Of a stretch of DNA of 16,299 nucleotides, positions 4,452-11,687 are shown piece after piece (positions within the stretch are counted from its first letter, which is position 1; every line of letters begins with the position of its first letter). The stretch is from DATECU01 sp035286745 (GTDB taxonomy: Bacteria; Acidobacteriota; Vicinamibacteria; Fen-336). The stretch covers positions 1 to 16,299 of the forward strand of contig DATECU010000341.1 of assembly GCA_035286745.1 (NCBI GenBank), read 5' to 3'. Both the position numbers and the translations under genes were made by a program. Under the pieces are notes generated by a model that worked only from the letters and a program-made list of their open reading frames with translations, did no database searches and was not told where the DNA came from.

Positions 4452-7052
4452 TCAAAACCGCCACTCCAGGCCCAGGCGGGCGATCCGTGGGCGCACGATT
4501 TCGCGGGGGCGGTCGAAGGCCGGCAGCTCCACGTCCCGCGTCACCTGGAGCGTGGTGCCGCTGTTCAGTAGGTTGAAGACGTCCAGCGCGCCTACCAGCG
4601 TGCCCCGACCCAGGCGGAAGCCCCGCTCCAGCCGCCAGTCGACCAGCACCACGGACGGTAGGCGGTAGGCGTCGAGGGCAGGCGAAACCAGCACGTTCTT
4701 GGAACCCACCGTGGGATCGCCGCCGACCGCCTGGAAGTAGGGGATGGGGAAGCCCTGACGGGCGTGCAGCCGGCCGGCGGTGGTCAGGCGCCACGGCAGC
4801 TCGGCCCGCAGGGCAGCCCCTGCCATCCATCGCGAGTTGACGAAGACGTCGCTGCGGCCGAGCCCGCCGGGGCGGGCGGCCACTGCGCCCCCGTTTTGCA
4901 GAGGATCGGTGTCCTGCGAGGTGGGGTCCTGACTGGCCTCCGACCAGTCGTCGAAGAACTCCAGCCACTGGCCGAGGCTCCCCCAGGCGGTCCAGGCGAA
5001 GCGGCGGCCCAGCCGGCCCTGGGAGATCAGCTCGACCGAGAACGCCTCCTGCCGATAGCCCTCGCGATTGGTGAGCAGGCGGCCGTTGCCGGGGACGATC
5101 CTGGACTCCGAAGCCGGGCCGTAGTAGCCGACGCTGTAGGTCTGGTCGAAGAGCTGACCGGTGGCGGCACCGCGAATCGCGTAGTCGGCCAGGGTCAGGT
5201 TGCGAAGCGGTGAGACGCGCGGATGGAGCAGGCGCCGCCAGGAGCCACGCAGGATCGAGGTTACCCCGCGAAGGGTCTGCTCGACGGACAGGGTGGCCTG
5301 GTGGGTGCGTGGAGAGCGGTAGGCGGGGTCGATTCGGTGCGGGCTCACCGCCGCGGCCGGGTGCTGGGGGTCGATGCCGCTGGCTCCCAGTCGGCCTCGC
5401 ACCAGGTCCAGCTCGCCGGGCTCGACGGCATGGTTGCCGTTCCTGTCGAGCCAGTAGTAGCTGACGGAGGCGCTCTGGGACAGGGGGTTGTCGAAGGCGA
5501 TGTCGCTCGCGCCCAACGAGGCCCCGTAGGCGGCGTAGCCGGCCCGGACCAGGCTTCGTCCCTTTCCAGTCAGGTCCCAGAGCAGGCTCAAGCGGGGCAA
5601 GACGTCGAGCCAGCGGAAACGGGAGGGATCGCCCTGGTAGTCGACCCCAGGCAGTTCGGTGGGGAAGCCGGGATTGGCCTCGACCGCGGACGGGAGGTTT
5701 CTTCCCTGAAGGCGGTCGAGGCGCAGCCCGGCAGTCACCGCGAAGCGGCCGACCCGCGCCGTGTCCTGGAGGTAGGCCTCGAACTGCTCCAGGAGCGAAC
5801 GAGCCGCGGCGTCGCGTTGGGGAAGCGCAAAACCCGTCAGGTGGAAAGCCCGGAAGAAGACGCTCTGCCGCTCCAGGGCGTAGACGCCATTGCCCGGCCA
5901 GCGCTGGCGTGTCTCGATTAGGCTTCGCCGATAGCCGGCGCCCCAGAGCGCCTCATGATCGAGGCCCAGGAAGCGAGCGCCGGCGGAGGCTTCGAGACCG
6001 ACCTGAAGGCGAGGGCGTGTGGTGTCGAGGGCGTAGTAGGATCCGCGCAGGATTCCGTGCAGGTCCTCGTAGAGGTTGGCCTCGGCACCCCCCTGCGGCT
6101 CCAGGCGGAAGCCCGCATCGAGATAGGAGAACCGGCTGAGCAGCGACAGGCGCCCCAGCCGCCGCCGGTCTTCGGCCGCGACCAGCCAGGCCGGGCCCGA
6201 CTGCCTCCATCGCGATTCCGCCGAGCTGCTGAAGCCGGTGTCCCGATCGTCGTGGGTCTTCTCGCTCCGCAGGCCGAAGAGCGAGACGGTGCCCCCGAGC
6301 AGGCCGAACCGAGTCTTCAGGCTCGCATTGGTCGTGTGCAGGGTCTCCTGGTGCTCGGTGAAGGTCTGCTGGACCAGTCGATTGCGGGACGCGCTGCCCG
6401 CGAGCCAGATGCTCCCGCCCGCCAGCCAGCCGTGAGCCTCCCCGCCCATCTCCAGCAGGCTCTGGGTGCGGTTGCGGAGAAAGGGCCGGCCCTCCATGGC
6501 CGGCGGCCGGTTGTCGGCCTGGAGGGCATCGTCAGAGCCGCGAAGGTGAAGGGCGGCGTGGGTTCCGGGTCTTGGAGCGCGCGTGAAGAGAGCGACCTGA
6601 GCGCCCGGGGTGCGGACGCGGACGTCGGCCGCGAGAGTGCGTACCTCGATGCGTTCGACGGCATCCAGGTCGAGGAAGAGCGACGAGAAGCCGAGAGAGG
6701 CGGGGTCTGTGATGTCGGTGCCGTCCAGCGTGAACACGGCGCCTGAGCCGTTGTCGCCGTGGGACACGATGAGCGATTGCAGGGCCGAGTCCGAGCCGCC
6801 CACGTTGACGCGATCGACCACGATGCCGGGGACGTCGCGGACCACCGACCAGACGTCGGAGGGGCGGGGGAGAGAGCGGAGGTCCGCGGCGTCGAACCGG
6901 GTCGCGGGCTCCGCGACCTCGGGGCGCTGGCCAGGGACCGCCTTGCCATCGCCGGCCGCCTGAGCCGGCGGGGCCGTCGCCCCGTCCTGGCCGGTGCCCG
7001 GACGGGCGGCCAGGAAGACCAAGGCGAAAGCCAGGGCGCTTCGCCTCAGCAA
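4452..7052 (-). CDS. TonB-dependent receptor-like outer-membrane protein (Oar-like)
   Basis: An 866-residue protein with a signal peptide at residues 1-21 (LRRSALAFALVFLAARPGTG). A low-complexity Ala/Gly/Pro stretch follows, then a plug-like domain at about residues 50-150 (LPRPSDVWSVVRDVPGIVVDRVNVGG, then FTLDGTDITDP and LDAVERIEV). The remainder is a long beta-barrel with alternating aromatic strands. The chain ends LGLEWRF, with the terminal Phe typical of outer-membrane barrels. It lacks the carboxypeptidase-like N-terminal domain common in Oar-type receptors, and I see no clear TonB box. Residues 536-547 form a canonical EF-hand-like loop (D536, N538, N540, E547). It starts with TTG, 4 bases after the stop of the GNAT gene, so the two form an operon. 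The substrate is unknown. Confidence 0.9.
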   Translation of the reverse strand: MLRRSALAFALVFLAARPGTGQDGATAPPAQAAGDGKAVPGQRPEVAEPATRFDAADLRSLPRPSDVWSVVRDVPGIVVDRVNVGGSDSALQSLIVSHGDNGSGAVFTLDGTDITDPASLGFSSLFLDLDAVERIEVRTLAADVRVRTPGAQVALFTRAPRPGTHAALHLRGSDDALQADNRPPAMEGRPFLRNRTQSLLEMGGEAHGWLAGGSIWLAGSASRNRLVQQTFTEHQETLHTTNASLKTRFGLLGGTVSLFGLRSEKTHDDRDTGFSSSAESRWRQSGPAWLVAAEDRRRLGRLSLLSRFSYLDAGFRLEPQGGAEANLYEDLHGILRGSYYALDTTRPRLQVGLEASAGARFLGLDHEALWGAGYRRSLIETRQRWPGNGVYALERQSVFFRAFHLTGFALPQRDAAARSLLEQFEAYLQDTARVGRFAVTAGLRLDRLQGRNLPSAVEANPGFPTELPGVDYQGDPSRFRWLDVLPRLSLLWDLTGKGRSLVRAGYAAYGASLGASDIAFDNPLSQSASVSYYWLDRNGNHAVEPGELDLVRGRLGASGIDPQHPAAAVSPHRIDPAYRSPRTHQATLSVEQTLRGVTSILRGSWRRLLHPRVSPLRNLTLADYAIRGAATGQLFDQTYSVGYYGPASESRIVPGNGRLLTNREGYRQEAFSVELISQGRLGRRFAWTAWGSLGQWLEFFDDWSEASQDPTSQDTDPLQNGGAVAARPGGLGRSDVFVNSRWMAGAALRAELPWRLTTAGRLHARQGFPIPYFQAVGGDPTVGSKNVLVSPALDAYRLPSVVLVDWRLERGFRLGRGTLVGALDVFNLLNSGTTLQVTRDVELPAFDRPREIVRPRIARLGLEWRF

Positions 7053-7056
7053 GGCC

Positions 7057-7887
7057 TCAGACCTTGGTCAGGACGTAGAGGGGCCGCCGCCGGCCCGCCT
7101 CTTCGGTAGGTGCGAAGTCCGAGGCCCGGTAGCCGCGGTCGAAGTAGGTGCGAAGAGCGCGGCGCACCTTGCCGTGCCAGTCCTCCGCTACCCTGGGGCC
7201 CGCCCCGCACAGGACGTCCCAATCGGGCGGGATCTCGAGCAGCAGCGCCGGCGCCTGGAGGTCGGTCCGTGGCTCCGAAGACACCGGCCACCCAGCTTCC
7301 CACTTCACCTCGTTGATCCGCGGGTGAGGTGGGGTGGGGACGGTTGGCGACGGCTCCCCCCCGCGCGCCAGTTCGATCACCCGAGGAGCGTCGAGGTGCC
7401 AGGACACCAGCAGGCGATCGGTGGGGAGGCCGTGGTGCAGTGTCGCCGAGGTCACGCCGTAGAAGTCCTCGAGGAACTCGGTGGCCACCGCCCCCAGCCG
7501 CCGCAGGTTGAGGTGGGCGTTCCTGGCCTGCAGTGGATCGAAGGTCCAGGTGATGAGGTTGAGTCCACGCCTCCGTGCCTCCTCCCGCTGGGCCCACTTG
7601 AGCCGCCCGCCCAGGCCGCGCTGGCGGTGCTCGGGCAGCACCGCCAGCAGGTCGGAGTGCAGGTGCGGTTCTCCGCGCAAGGCGGGGAAGGCGTAGGCGA
7701 AGCCTAACGGAGAGCCGTCCGCGGCCTCCGCCAAATGCAGGGTGCCCCCGGCGTGGGTGGTGGCGATGAGCTGGATGGCCGAGGTGATTTCCAGGTCCAA
7801 GAGGCCCCAGACGGCCCGCTGCAGGGAGACGGCGGCCTCGAAGTCGGCCCGCGTTTCCGCCAGCCGGATGCGGATGTCCTGTCCCAT
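7057..7887 (-). CDS. GNAT-superfamily acetyltransferase (COG3375-type)
   Basis: A 276-residue protein. The acetyl-CoA-binding part lies at about residues 60-115: HLHSDLLAVLPEHRQRGLGGRLKWAQREEA contains the Q/R-x-x-G-x-G/A loop (QRGLGG), and a GLNLITWTFDPLQARNAHLNL stretch follows. The WTFDPLQARNA motif and the length of about 275 residues resemble COG3375, predicted GNAT proteins longer than single-domain acetyltransferases and without an established substrate. The C-terminal half contains a short proline-rich linker and ends VLTKV. The gene precedes the TonB receptor gene by 4 bases, so they should be co-transcribed. A TACACT hexamer lies 9 bases before the ATG. Acyl transfer is likely; the acceptor is unknown. 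Confidence 0.85.
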   Translation of the reverse strand: MGQDIRIRLAETRADFEAAVSLQRAVWGLLDLEITSAIQLIATTHAGGTLHLAEAADGSPLGFAYAFPALRGEPHLHSDLLAVLPEHRQRGLGGRLKWAQREEARRRGLNLITWTFDPLQARNAHLNLRRLGAVATEFLEDFYGVTSATLHHGLPTDRLLVSWHLDAPRVIELARGGEPSPTVPTPPHPRINEVKWEAGWPVSSEPRTDLQAPALLLEIPPDWDVLCGAGPRVAEDWHGKVRRALRTYFDRGYRASDFAPTEEAGRRRPLYVLTKV

Positions 7888-7896
7888 GTGGGCGGC

Positions 7897-7902
7897 AGTG
7901 TA
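7897..7902 (-). promoter_or_regulatory. -10-like hexamer immediately upstream of the GNAT gene
   Basis: Reading leftward, TACACT ends 9 bases before the ATG at 7887, so transcription would begin almost at the start codon. No good -35 is visible at the usual distance and there is no Shine-Dalgarno sequence. Weak alone, but it matches the layout at the divergent APC gene. Confidence 0.35.
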
Positions 7903-7961
7903 GCAGAGCCGGATCCGCGGGCGATTCGATCGCGCGCCCGGACTTCTCGCCGACCTTCAAC

Positions 7962-7967
7962 TACAAT
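7962..7967 (+). promoter_or_regulatory. -10-like hexamer immediately upstream of the APC permease operon
   Basis: TACAAT (five of six consensus bases) ends 9 bases before the ATG at 7977. A start point about 7 bases on would give a leaderless or nearly leaderless mRNA. No convincing -35 is seen. Confidence 0.4.
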
Positions 7968-7976
7968 CCGCCTCCA

Positions 7977-9347
7977 ATGGCCTCCACCGCCAAAGACGCT
8001 CCGGCCCTGCTGCGCGGGCTCGGTCTGTGGGACGCAATCCTGGTGACGGTAGGAGCGGTGCTGGGCACCGGCATCTTCATCACCACCGGCGACATCGCCC
8101 GCGTGCTTCCTCATGCCGGCTTGATCCTGCTGGTGTGGGTTCTGGGCGGCTTGCTGACCCTCTTCGGCGCCCTCACCTACGCCGAGCTGGGGGGCATGTT
8201 CCCCAAGGCCGGGGGCCAGTACCACTACCTGAAGGAGGCCTACGGTCCGCTCGCCGGCTTTCTCTTCGGTTGGGCCAGCTTCTGGGTGATCATGACCGGC
8301 GGCATCGCCACCCTGGCGGTCGGCTTCGGCGAGTACCTGGGCGCCTTTGTGCCGTTCTTCTCCACCCAGCACCGCCTCTTCTCGCTGCCTCTCGGCCCAT
8401 GGATCTGGAGCGTGAACGGCGGCCAGCTTGCGGGCGCCCTGTGCATCGCCTTTCTCACCGCTGTCAACTATCTGGGCCTCAAAGAGGGCGCCCTGCTGCA
8501 AAACGCCGTGACCCTGGTGAAGATCGCCTCCATCTTGGCCCTGGGGGTGTTCGGCCTCTGGACCGCGGCGCCGGTGACACCCGCCTTCCTGGCGCCGGCG
8601 CCCGCCGGGGGACTACTCTCCGCGCTAGGCGTCGGCATGATCGCCGTGATCTGGAGCTACGACGGCTGGTACGGCGTCACCTCGCTGGCCGGAGAGATGA
8701 AGCGCCCCGAGCGCGACATCGGCCGGGGCCTGGTCATCGGCACCGGGGTGGTGACCGCGCTCTACGTGATCACCAACCTCGTCTACGTGCGCGCCTTGCC
8801 CGTGGAAGCGATGGGGACGACCGGCCGCATCGGCGAGGCCGCTGCCAGCGCGTTGTTCGGCCCCTGGGGCGCCCGACTCATCACTGCGGCCGTCCTGGTC
8901 TCCACCTTCGGCTGCATTTCCGCCACCATCCTGTATGCCGCGCGCTACTATCTGCCGATGGCCCAGGATGGGCTGTTCTTCCGCTCGCTGGCGACCATTC
9001 ACCCCCGCTACCTGACCCCGGCGGCGTGCCTGGTCGCGCAGGGCTTGTGGGCCATCGCGCAGACCTTCACCGGGACCTACGAACAGCTCTACACCTACGT
9101 GGTGTTCGCGCTCTTCTTGGCCCACGCGGCCACCGGAGCTGCCGTCATCGTCTTGCGCCGAACCCGGCCCGAGGCGAAGCGACCTTATCGGACCTGGGGC
9201 TACCCCTTGGTGCCTCTGGTCCTGGTCCTGGTCTCCCTGGCCCTGCTGGTGAACACGGTGGTGGAGAAGCCGGTCCAATCGCTGGTGGGTTTCGTGCTGG
9301 TGGGGCTGGGGGTGCCCGCCTACCTCTTCTGGAAGAAGCGCAACTGA
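7977..9347 (+). CDS. APC-family amino acid permease
   Basis: A 456-residue inner-membrane protein with about 12 hydrophobic segments. The first helix carries GAVLGTGIF (residues 26-34), the substrate-binding signature of APC-superfamily transporters. TYAELGGMFPKAGGQYHYLKEAYGP follows, as in the L-type/SteT-like branch (exchangers of neutral amino acids such as Ser/Thr). GWYGVTSLAGEMKRPERDIGRG and the C-terminal RPYRTWGYPLVPLV also fit this branch. It probably carries amino acids by exchange or proton symport. It is the first gene of a three-gene operon, with 4 bases to the next start. The start is ATG 7977, with a -10-like hexamer just ahead and no Shine-Dalgarno sequence. The exact substrate cannot be read from the sequence. 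Confidence 0.93.
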   Translation: MASTAKDAPALLRGLGLWDAILVTVGAVLGTGIFITTGDIARVLPHAGLILLVWVLGGLLTLFGALTYAELGGMFPKAGGQYHYLKEAYGPLAGFLFGWASFWVIMTGGIATLAVGFGEYLGAFVPFFSTQHRLFSLPLGPWIWSVNGGQLAGALCIAFLTAVNYLGLKEGALLQNAVTLVKIASILALGVFGLWTAAPVTPAFLAPAPAGGLLSALGVGMIAVIWSYDGWYGVTSLAGEMKRPERDIGRGLVIGTGVVTALYVITNLVYVRALPVEAMGTTGRIGEAAASALFGPWGARLITAAVLVSTFGCISATILYAARYYLPMAQDGLFFRSLATIHPRYLTPAACLVAQGLWAIAQTFTGTYEQLYTYVVFALFLAHAATGAAVIVLRRTRPEAKRPYRTWGYPLVPLVLVLVSLALLVNTVVEKPVQSLVGFVLVGLGVPAYLFWKKRN

Positions 9348-9351
9348 CGCC

Positions 9352-10146
9352 TTGAGCCTGCCGAAGCGCCTGTGGAACGCCGGGGGCACGCTGCTCGCCC
9401 GAGAGACGATGGTGATCACCAACGCCATCGCCTTCAACTTCCTTCTCTGTCTGTTCCCGCTGCTGCTGGTGGCGGTGGCGGCGCTCCAGCCCTTCTCGGG
9501 CCGGCGGGCGGGGACGGCGCTGCTTCTCGTGCTCCACGAGCTGATCCCCTTCGAGCGCGAGGCGATGGCTCGCTCGCTGGCCAGCCTGACCCGAGCCGCC
9601 AAGGGCCTCCAGGTCTTCTCGCTGATCCTGATCGTCTGGGGTTCCTCGGGCATCTTCATGCCGGTGGAGATGGCGCTCAACCGGGTGTGGGGCGGCCAGC
9701 CCCGGGCCTTCCTGAAGAGCCGCCTCCTGGCCTTCGTCATGACGCTGGCCGGCGGCCTGCTGACCTTCCTGTCGGTGTCGCTCACCGTGCTGGCCCGCAG
9801 CTACGGGCGGGAGCTGCCGGCCCTGGCCAGCTACGGGGCCAAGGCCAGCGCTCTGCTGCTCACCTACTTGATCTTCTTCCTCATCTATCGCGTGATTCCC
9901 GACCCGCCGGTGGGCGGCGGGGTGGCGCTCCGGGCGGCCCTCTGGGCGGGCACCGCCTGGGAGGCGGTCAAGTACCTGTTCGTCATCAATCTGGGCCGAG
10001 CCAACCTGCAAGCGTTCTACGGGCCGCTGGCCTTCGCAGTGGCCCTGGTGTTGTGGGCGTACGTGTCGAGCCTGGTGCTGGTCTTCGGCGCGCTGATGGC
10101 GCCGCTGGGCAAGGCCGGCAAGAGCAAGCCGAAGCGACGGAGGTGA
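9352..10146 (+). CDS. YihY/virulence factor BrkB family membrane protein
   Basis: A 264-residue integral membrane protein with about six hydrophobic segments. The family signature is clear: NAIAFNFLLCLFPLLLVAVA near the start, then LILIVWGSSGIFMPVEMALNRVWG in the middle. The C-terminal ALWAGTAWEAVKYLF and NLQAFYGPLAFAVALVLWAYVSSLVLVFGAL also match. The biochemical role of YihY/BrkB proteins is not settled (older annotations as ribonuclease BN were withdrawn). A basic tail (KSKPKRRR) follows the last helix. It starts at TTG 9352, 4 bases after the APC stop; the first in-frame ATG is 17 codons later and would cut into the conserved N-terminus. The stop overlaps the Shine-Dalgarno sequence of the next gene, so the operon is tightly coupled. 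Confidence 0.92.
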   Translation: MSLPKRLWNAGGTLLARETMVITNAIAFNFLLCLFPLLLVAVAALQPFSGRRAGTALLLVLHELIPFEREAMARSLASLTRAAKGLQVFSLILIVWGSSGIFMPVEMALNRVWGGQPRAFLKSRLLAFVMTLAGGLLTFLSVSLTVLARSYGRELPALASYGAKASALLLTYLIFFLIYRVIPDPPVGGGVALRAALWAGTAWEAVKYLFVINLGRANLQAFYGPLAFAVALVLWAYVSSLVLVFGALMAPLGKAGKSKPKRRR

Positions 10147-10150
10147 GCTG

Positions 10151-11416
10151 GTGACTGCATGCCTGCTGCTGACCGCCGGGACTGGCGCCGAGGGCGAGGT
10201 GGTGCCCACCGTGCTGCTAACGCTGGCCTTCATCCTGGTGGCGGCCAAGCTGGCCGGCGCTCTTGTCGAGTGGCTGGGCCAGCCGGCGGTGCTGGGTGAG
10301 CTGGCGGTGGGGATCCTGCTCGGGAACCTGGCCCTGCTGGGCGGCCCCGACCTGCACGGTGTACGCCAGGGGGAGGCCTTCGTCGTTCTCGCCGAGCTCG
10401 GCGCCATCGTTCTGCTCTTCCAGGTCGGCCTGGAGTCCACGGTCCGCGACATGCTGGCGGTGGGCGGGCGCGCCTTCCTGGTGGCCTGCGTCGGCGTCAT
10501 CACCCCCATGATGCTCGGCTTCGGCGTCGGCGCGGTGCTGCGGCCCGCGGACTCCTGGATGCTCCACGCCTTCCTGGGCGCCATGCTCTCGGCCACCAGC
10601 GTGGGCATCACCGCCCGGGTGCTGGGCGACCTGGGGGCCGTGAAGACCAAAGCCGCCCGCATCGTCCTGGGCGCGGCGGTGATCGACGACGTGCTGGGCC
10701 TGGTGGTGCTGGCGGTGGTCTCCGGCGTGATCACCGCGGCCGCCACCGGCACCCAGCTTGGCGTCTTGGACGTGGTGATGATCTGCGTGAAGGCGGTGGC
10801 CTTCCTGGCCGGTGCCATCCTGGTGGGTGGCTTCCTCTCGCCGCGGGTGTTCTTCGGCGCTCGCATCCTCAAGGCCAAAGGCGTGGTGCAGTCCCTCTCC
10901 CTGAGCTTCTGCTTCGTCCTGTCCTACCTGGCGGTGCGGGCCGGGCTGGCGCCTATCGTGGGCGCCTTTGCCGCCGGCCTGGTCCTGGAAGAACTGCACT
11001 TCAAGGACCACGTCGATCGCGGAGAGCGGCCCCTTCACGAGAGCATGGAGTCGCTGACCGGCCTGCTGGTTCCTATCTTTTTCGTGCGCATGGGCATGCT
11101 GGTCGACATCGGGTCCTTCTTGCACGGCGACGTCCTGGGGTTCGCTCTGCTGCTGACGGCGGCCGCCATCCTGGGCAAGTGGGCCTGCGCTCTGGCGGCG
11201 CCCCGGGGCGTCTCCGGCTTGACGATTGGTTTGGGGATGATGCCGCGGGGCGAGGTGGGCCTCATCTTCGCCGCCATCGGCGCCCAGCTCACGCTGGGAG
11301 GGCGGCCGGTGGTCGACACCGGGACCTACGCCGCCGCCGTCTTCATGGTGGTGAGCACCACTCTGGCCACGCCGCCCGCCCTGGCCTGGGCGATTCGAAG
11401 GGGCGAGGAACGGTAG
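10151..11416 (+). CDS. CPA2-family cation:proton antiporter (NapA-like)
   Basis: A 421-residue inner-membrane protein with 12-13 hydrophobic segments and no C-terminal RCK domain. The Na+/H+ exchanger domain fills the whole chain. SATSVGITARVLGDLG (residues 147-162) is followed by VIDDVLGLVVLA with Asp179-Asp180. The paired aspartates are the ion-binding site of electrogenic antiporters such as NapA, whereas KefB/KefC carry Gln-Asp. GMMPRGEVGLIFA (residues 362-374) matches the conserved late helix. It probably exchanges cytoplasmic Na+ (or K+) for protons. It starts with GTG; GGAGG lies 7 bases upstream, overlapping the YihY stop region. It is the last gene of the operon and converges on the potassium channel gene across a heptad repeat region. 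Confidence 0.92.
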   Translation: MTACLLLTAGTGAEGEVVPTVLLTLAFILVAAKLAGALVEWLGQPAVLGELAVGILLGNLALLGGPDLHGVRQGEAFVVLAELGAIVLLFQVGLESTVRDMLAVGGRAFLVACVGVITPMMLGFGVGAVLRPADSWMLHAFLGAMLSATSVGITARVLGDLGAVKTKAARIVLGAAVIDDVLGLVVLAVVSGVITAAATGTQLGVLDVVMICVKAVAFLAGAILVGGFLSPRVFFGARILKAKGVVQSLSLSFCFVLSYLAVRAGLAPIVGAFAAGLVLEELHFKDHVDRGERPLHESMESLTGLLVPIFFVRMGMLVDIGSFLHGDVLGFALLLTAAAILGKWACALAAPRGVSGLTIGLGMMPRGEVGLIFAAIGAQLTLGGRPVVDTGTYAAAVFMVVSTTLATPPALAWAIRRGEER

Positions 11417-11417
11417 C

Positions 11418-11685
11418 AGTCAGCGCTCAGCGAACAGCAGTCAGCTACGGCCAGGACGAGCGGCTGGGGAATGCTCGAGCTTGGCTGCCGCGCCACTCTC
11501 GTCCCCGTCCGTTGATTGCTGGGAGCGGATGGCTGACTGCTGTGCCGCCGCCGCCGGCTTCGATTGCCCCCTCGGTCGGGGTCCGTGGTTGCCCTCTGGA
11601 TGCTGCCGTTCGAGCCTGGCCGCCCCCTCCAGCCTGGCGCCTTGTCCGTGGCTGATAGCTGAGAGCTGACCGCTGATAGCTCGGT
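11418..11685. repeat. Heptad-repeat region, copy 2, longer and partly degenerate
   Basis: This is the whole 271-base gap between the convergent antiporter and channel genes; I see no gene in it. The left arm (11418-11452) is AGTCAGC, GCTCAGC, GAACAGC, AGTCAGC, TACGGCC. The right arm (11644-11685) is GTCCGTG, GCTGATA, GCTGAGA, GCTGACC, GCTGATA, GCTCGGT. In between, GTCCGTG recurs at 11581 and a degenerate GTTGATT-GCTGGGA-GCGGATG-GCTGACT run begins at 11511. These points are 70 and 63 bases apart, both multiples of seven, so a 7-base phase appears to hold through the decayed middle. Confidence 0.8.
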
Positions 11686-11687
11686 TC

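Noticed and set aside
9145..10878. Leftward open frame of 577 codons opposite the permease, YihY and antiporter genes
   Set aside because: It is an antisense shadow of well-supported membrane proteins; the translation has no hydrophobic or domain pattern.
10151..11416. Antiporter as a KefB/KefC glutathione-gated potassium efflux system
   Set aside because: It has Asp-Asp rather than Gln-Asp at the ion site, and no RCK domain or KefF/KefG partner gene.
11481..11669. 62-codon rightward frame within the antiporter/channel gap
   Set aside because: It has no Shine-Dalgarno sequence or recognisable domain, and it lies across the heptad repeat array, which better explains the sequence.
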